Origin: Costus lasius
Taxonomy: Eukaryota > Streptophyta > Magnoliopsida > Zingiberales > Costaceae
DNA length: 64,000 bases
NCBI GenBank assembly: GCA_027563935.2
Contig: JANVAS020000203.1
Coordinates: 3,844,001 to 3,908,000, forward strand
Reading direction: 5' to 3'
Part shown: positions 59,253 through 64,000 of the stretch, in pieces
Layout of the letters: each line of letters begins with the position of its first letter
Numbering within the stretch: position 1 is the first letter of the stretch
The notes under the pieces: generated by a model
The model's database searches: none
Seen by the model: only the letters and a program-made list of their open reading frames with translations
Told to the model about the DNA's origin: nothing
Made by a program: the position numbers and the translations under genes

Positions 59253-60586
59253 ATTATGATGAAACTTTCTCTCCTGTAGCCATGTTCAAGTCTATTCGGA
59301 TTATTCTCGCGATAGCGGCATATTATGATTATGAGATCTGGCAAATGGATGTGAAGACCGCTTTCCTTAATGGAAAACTAGAAGAGGATGTGTATATGAC
59401 ACAACCTGAAGGTTTCACCAATCCATCAGATCGTCATAAAATATGCAAATTAAAGAAGTCCATATATGGACTTAAACAAGCATCAAGAAGCTGGAATATT
59501 CGTTTTGATGAATCAATCTGTGAATTTGGTTTCATCAAGAATGAAGATGACCCGTGTGTATATAAGAGGTTTAGTGGGAGCGTGATTACTTTCCTAGTCC
59601 TCTACGTCGATGATATCTTAATCATTGGAAACGATGTTCCTGAACTACATGCTGTTAAGGCATGGTTAAGAAAATGTTTCCAGATGAAAGATTTAGGAGA
59701 AGCAGCCTATGTATTAGGTGTGAAGATCTACAGAGATAGATCTAAGAGGCTTCTCGGGCTGTGCCAGAGTACTTACATCGATAAAGTCCTGGAGAGATTC
59801 CATTTAGAAAATTCTAAGAGAGGATATCTTCCAGTCAGACATGGTCTGAATCTTTCAAAGAGTCAGTGTCCACAAACACAGACTAAGAAAGATGAAATGG
59901 ACAATACGCCTTATGCTTCGGCTATTGGGTCCATTATGTATGCGATGTTGTGTACTCGCCCAGACGTCGCTTACGGGTTAAGCGTAACCAGTCGATTCCA
60001 AAGTAATCCAGGTCAGGCACACTGGATTGCAGTCAAGAACATTTTAAAATATCTTCGGAGGACCAAAGATATGTTCTTGATATATGGAGGTCAGGAAGAA
60101 CTCAGTATTGAAGGATATACTGACGCTTCGTTCCAATCTGACCAGGATGATTTCCGATCGCAATCAGGCTATGTTTTTAGCTTGAATGGAGGAGCAGTGG
60201 TGTGGAAAAGTTTCAAACAGTCAATTGTTGCTGATTCCACAACAGAAGCCGAGTATGTTGCAGCCTCAGAAGCATCAAAGGAGGCAGTGTGGATTCGTAA
60301 GTTCGTTCAGGAACTTGGTGTAGTTCCTTCGAGTGCAGATCCATTGGTTATCTTCTGTGATAACACTGGAGCCATAGCACAAGCAAAGGAACCACGGTCG
60401 CACCAGAAGTCCAAGCACATACAGAGAAGGTTTCACTTGATCCGGGAGATCATTGATCGTGGCGAGATCAAAATCTGCAAGGTTCATACAGATGACAATC
60501 TGGCTGACCCGCTTACAAAGCCTCTGGCGCAGCAGAAGCATGAGAAGCACTGTAATAATATGGGTTTGAGATTTCTCAACCATTAG
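59249..60586 (+). CDS. Copia-2 polyprotein part 2: reverse transcriptase and RNase H
   Basis: This continues in the next frame; the first ATG is at 59282 but the homology starts before it. Reverse transcriptase carries WQMDVKTAFLNG and the catalytic YVDD at 59603-59614 (LVLYVDDILIIGND). RNase H carries YTDASFQSD, STTEAEYVAASEASKEAVW and HQKSKHIQRRFHLIRE. The stop is at 60584-60586, 21 bases before the LTR. The domain is intact, so the element could recently have been active or could be complemented. Confidence 0.92.
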   Translation: MDYDETFSPVAMFKSIRIILAIAAYYDYEIWQMDVKTAFLNGKLEEDVYMTQPEGFTNPSDRHKICKLKKSIYGLKQASRSWNIRFDESICEFGFIKNEDDPCVYKRFSGSVITFLVLYVDDILIIGNDVPELHAVKAWLRKCFQMKDLGEAAYVLGVKIYRDRSKRLLGLCQSTYIDKVLERFHLENSKRGYLPVRHGLNLSKSQCPQTQTKKDEMDNTPYASAIGSIMYAMLCTRPDVAYGLSVTSRFQSNPGQAHWIAVKNILKYLRRTKDMFLIYGGQEELSIEGYTDASFQSDQDDFRSQSGYVFSLNGGAVVWKSFKQSIVADSTTEAEYVAASEASKEAVWIRKFVQELGVVPSSADPLVIFCDNTGAIAQAKEPRSHQKSKHIQRRFHLIREIIDRGEIKICKVHTDDNLADPLTKPLAQQKHEKHCNNMGLRFLNH

Positions 60587-60592
60587 AATTAA

Positions 60593-60607
60593 GTGCAAGT
60601 GGGAGAT
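60593..60607 (+). promoter_or_regulatory. polypurine tract of Copia-2
   Basis: GTGCAAGTGGGAGAT abuts the 3' LTR and would prime plus-strand DNA synthesis. Confidence 0.9.
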
Positions 60608-62266
60608 TGTTGGGGTATGCCCTTAAGGCTAATGTTTGAGGCCTTGGGATTATATCAGTATCATGTATAAACTCTATGTTTATAATGACAATGGTTGTTA
60701 TTCAGGTTGTTACATCATCTGCTGCAATATGTATACTTCTGAATAATGTCTCAATGCTATTCAGCTTGGCTGACATGCAGTATTGTCCTTAGTCGAGATA
60801 TCTTGGTGAACATGAGACAGCCTTGATATGATTGAGACTAATATGTGTTCTAATCTTATAGGATGCTTCGAGCATGGAATAAGATGTAGACTCATGGGTA
60901 CATTGGATGTACTGGATAGACCCTACTTAGGATATTCAATTGCTTGTCACAATGTGAATAATCCTTATATGCAAACAAGTGGCATATTTCCTCTGACTTG
61001 AGATCACTTGTGTTTCTAAATGATGATTGGCATTGTTTTGAGGTAGTTCAATATCATTTGAAACATAATGGTTATAGACTATCTTGGATGATGAGCATGA
61101 GTCATGTTAGGGCACTAGTGATAGATATAGGATTGCCGTCTCCTTGTTTGGAGTGTGATGTTCTATAGGGGCCCCCTGTATGAGATGATTGAGAAAGTGT
61201 ATGGCCATACCCGGATGACTATGTTCATCTGATCTAATCATTCTCATCATATTGGAATTACAGGCTTGACACGCTTGTCCAATAAGAACATTCAGTGGCA
61301 AAGGAAACATATATGTCAAGTGACTTAGGTTCACACTTGTGCTGTGGTTTGGGTGTAGTCTTGGAAGACTCTTTCCTTTATATCGGGAGACAGTGATGTG
61401 TTGCTAGATACCCCTCACTGATCGTGATAACGTAAGTTATCGTTACCGACATTTAAAGGAAACCCTTAGGGTCGCACAATTTGATGATATGGCTTACTTA
61501 AGTCAGATCGTGTGGACTGAATTATTCTGGTTCAGTTTAAAGGAGTTTAAACTCTGATTGGAAGTGAGATCTGGTCTGATCATGTTTGATTGATTAGGGC
61601 TTGAGATCGGTAAGCTTCGATCGAGAGATTTGATGCTAGATCGATGAGATCAAGAGCATCAAGAGATGAATGGTTAGATCTTAAGCCTTATGGCTCAATT
61701 TGATCTAGATCAATGCTTGGTCTAATTTGGTCCTTGAACCAAATTTAATTGAACCGGCTCATCACATGAGCGCATGGTTCAAAGGAGAAGAAGTGGTGAT
61801 CGGTTCACTTGGAGTGAATGCATAAACGTTAAGTGCTTTCTATATTTGGAAGTTGGCGTTCCAAATTAGATGCACGCCTCCACGTTCAAGGGGAGCGTTT
61901 TTGTCTCGTCGCCCACCTTCTTCTCTCGCCATTCCTCTTGTCTTGCGAGAGAGACTTCACGCCAAGGGCATCTCATTCTCCACACACGCGATCAGGAGAC
62001 TTGGAGAACTTTGCTAGCACAAAGATCAACAAGGAGTAGGCGATCATACATCTTGTGTGCGCACGCTTTGGAGGAGAGCCACATCGCCCTCTTGCTTCCA
62101 AGTCGCCATCCAAGAAATGGCATTGGTATGTTTGTGTTTGATCTATACAAGTTCATGAAGTTGATCATATATTCATGCATCCGATTCCTAAGAAACCCTT
62201 GCTTCCGCTATACAAAATATTCTAGATGCGCATATTAGGGTTTCGCCCCCCCTTTGGGAACCTTCA
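60608..62266 (+). repeat. Copia-2 3' LTR (1659 bp)
   Basis: It has the same length as the 5' LTR with no net indel. I counted about 7 differences, for example at 60688, 60759, 60917, 61293, 61687, 61819 and 62190. Confidence 0.92.
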
Positions 62267-62504
62267 ATTGGTATCAGAGCACATGTTGCTATGAATTATA
62301 TGATTGCTTTTGTGATCCATGCTTGTGTTTATGAGTAGATCTATGATCATGCTGAAACCTACATGTTTGTAGCTTTTTCTTAAGTTTGCGCATGATGATT
62401 GTTGGCGCTTGTTAAAGTGTTTTCTTAACTTTACATCTTGCGCGCTCCATCTAGATCTATATGCGCCTGCTATAAAACCTTAGACGGGTTATTAGGGTTG
62501 AAAT
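62267..62504 (+). repeat. second copy of the Copia-2 PBS and leader start
   Basis: It matches 55068-55305 with about two differences and includes TGGTATCAGAGC again (62269-62280). This places internal sequence to the right of the 3' LTR, as if a second element began here sharing that LTR. It ends abruptly at GGGTTGAAAT before another LTR. Confidence 0.9.
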
Positions 62505-64000
62505 TGTTGGGGTATGCCCTTAAGGCTAATGTTTGAGGCCTTGGGATTGTATAAGTATCATGTAATAAACTCTTAAGTTTATAATAAGGCATGGTTGTTA
62601 TTCAGGTTGTTACCTTGTCTGCTGTAATAAGTGTACTTCTGAATAATGTCTCAAAGCTGTTCAGCTAGGCTGACAGGCTATAAGTCCTTAGTCGAGATAT
62701 CTTGGTGAACATGAGACAGCCTTGATATGATGGAGACTAATATGAGTGCTAATCTTATAGGATGCTTCGAGCATGGAATAAGATGTAGACTCATGGGTAC
62801 ATTGGATGTACTGGACAGACCCTACTGGGATATTGCATTGCTTGTCACAATGTGAATGATCCCTGTAAGCAGCAAGTGGCACATGTCCTTTGACTTGAGA
62901 TCACTTGTGTTTCTAAATGATGATTGTCATTGTTTTGAGGTAGTTCAATATCATTTGAAATATAATGATTATAGACTATCTTGGATGGTGAGCTTGAATC
63001 AGGTTAGGGCACTAGTGATAGATAAAGGATTGCCGTCTCCTTGTTTAAGGAGTGTGATGTTCTAAAGGCCCCCCTATATGAGATGATTGAGGTAGTGTAT
63101 GGCCATACCCAGATGACTATGTGCATCTGATCTAATCATGCTCATCGTATTGGAGTTACAAGCTTGACATGCTTGTCCAATAAGAACATCCAGTGGCAAA
63201 GGACATATGTGTGCCTTGTGAGTTTTGATTCACACTTGTGTCATGGTTTGGGTGTAGTCTTGGAAGACTATTTCCTTTATATCGGGAGACAGTGATGTGT
63301 TGCTAGATACCCCTCACTGATCGTGATAACGTAAGTTGTCGTTACCGACATTTAAAGGAAACCCTTAGGGTCGCACAATTTGATGATATGGCTTTCTTGA
63401 GTCAGATCGTGTGGACTGAATTGTATGGGTTCAGTTTAAAGGGGTTTAATCTCTGATTGCAAGTGAGATCTAGCCTGATCATGTTTGATTGATTAGGGCT
63501 TTAGATCGGTAAGCTTCGATCGAGAGAGATGATGCTAGATCGGTGAGATCAGGAGCATCAGGAGATGAACGGCTAGATCATGAGCCATTTGGTTCATAGA
63601 GGGTCTAGACCATGCCTTGGCTTGGCTTGGTTTGAGTTTGGTCTTTGGGCCAAATCGAATTGAACCAAAGCATGAACCGGTTCACTAGGTGAACGCATGG
63701 TTCATCAAGAGGGGCGTTTTGGCGTTGGAGAGTGGCTTCATGACTTTCCATTTTGGGAAGTCATGTAACGTCATTGGTCTTGATGTCGCCAAAGTGCATT
63801 TGCTCTCTTGTCTTTGCGTTTTGTTTTTGGGGAAAAGAGAGCTTGCTTGCCATCTCGTGTGGAAGGAAGTGGACGACAAGAACAAGCGCTCGGCCAAGGA
63901 AACTTCTCCATCATCCTAACATTCGATCAAGGACACCTTGCGCATCCTTGCTAGCACAAGGAGATCCAAGGAGAAGCCATCTTCTCTTGTGTGTGATTAT
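62505..64000 (+). repeat. Copia-3 LTR, diverged relative of Copia-2, cut by window end
   Basis: It begins TGTTGGGGTATGCCCTTAAG and aligns with the Copia-2 LTR but with many substitutions and small indels. After about 63,590 it diverges strongly, including a different GC-rich stretch. It is inserted after GAAAT of the second leader. Its end, any PBS and the matching duplication lie beyond 64,000. Confidence 0.85.

Larger units (their letters stand above)
53409..62266 (+). mobile_element. Copia-2: young, nearly complete Ty1/copia element
   Basis: It has two 1659-bp LTRs, a PBS, a long leader, the order gag-protease-integrase-reverse transcriptase-RNase H, and a polypurine tract. It is inserted in the Copia-1 reverse transcriptase. 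The LTRs differ at about 7 positions by eye (about 99.6% identical), which points to recent insertion. The only clear coding damage is one missing base near 59,248. Its right side runs on into a second PBS and leader, so a right target duplication is absent. Confidence 0.92.

Overview
This is nuclear DNA of a flowering plant. One ordinary protein gene, a PP2A B' (B56-type) regulatory subunit with a 2.4-kb GT-AG intron, lies among nested LTR retrotransposons and small DNA transposons. The species cannot be named from the sequence. The repeat composition would fit a non-grass monocot, but that is a weak inference.

Left block (1-17,000). Three retrotransposons sit inside one another, all transcribed on the minus strand. 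Gypsy-A (1572-16945) has gypsy-B (3545-15487) in its gag, flanked by a perfect 5-bp target duplication (GTCGT). Gypsy-B has a gag-protease-only Athila-type element (6009-14025) in its 5' LTR. All three are defective. Both gypsy elements have lost most of pol, and the Athila-type element shows no reverse transcriptase or integrase.

Middle block (17,000-42,000). A decayed minus-strand gypsy pol (22,560-26,945) is split by a solo LTR with a perfect ATTAG duplication. Beside it is a 2.37-kb inverted repeat made of two head-to-head LTR arms related to gypsy-B. A fossil plus-strand Copia (about 31,440-33,500) follows. Scattered here and near position 531 is a family of short hAT-like elements: three clear copies with perfect 8-bp duplications and one older copy. 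They have GC-rich interiors studded with AAGCTT. Two fold-back elements (36,580-37,498), a small 9-bp-duplication MITE (42,104) and long AT microsatellites lie in the AT-rich stretch.

Gene island (43,135-47,018, minus strand). The PP2A B' gene encodes 489 residues in two exons.

Right block (47,990-64,000). This is a second nest, of related Copia elements. An LTR (Copia-0) is interrupted by the minus-strand Copia-1. Copia-1's pol is interrupted by the young plus-strand Copia-2. Copia-2's two 1659-bp LTRs differ at only about 7 positions, and its polyprotein is complete apart from a one-base frameshift. Its 3' LTR is followed by a second copy of its PBS and leader, as in a tandem LTR-internal-LTR-internal array. 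That second leader is cut by a further diverged LTR running off the window.

The most novel-looking items are the hAT-like AAGCTT-rich family, the inverted LTR pair with near-matching target duplication, the palindrome arrays inside LTRs of different families, and the tandem Copia-2 arrangement.
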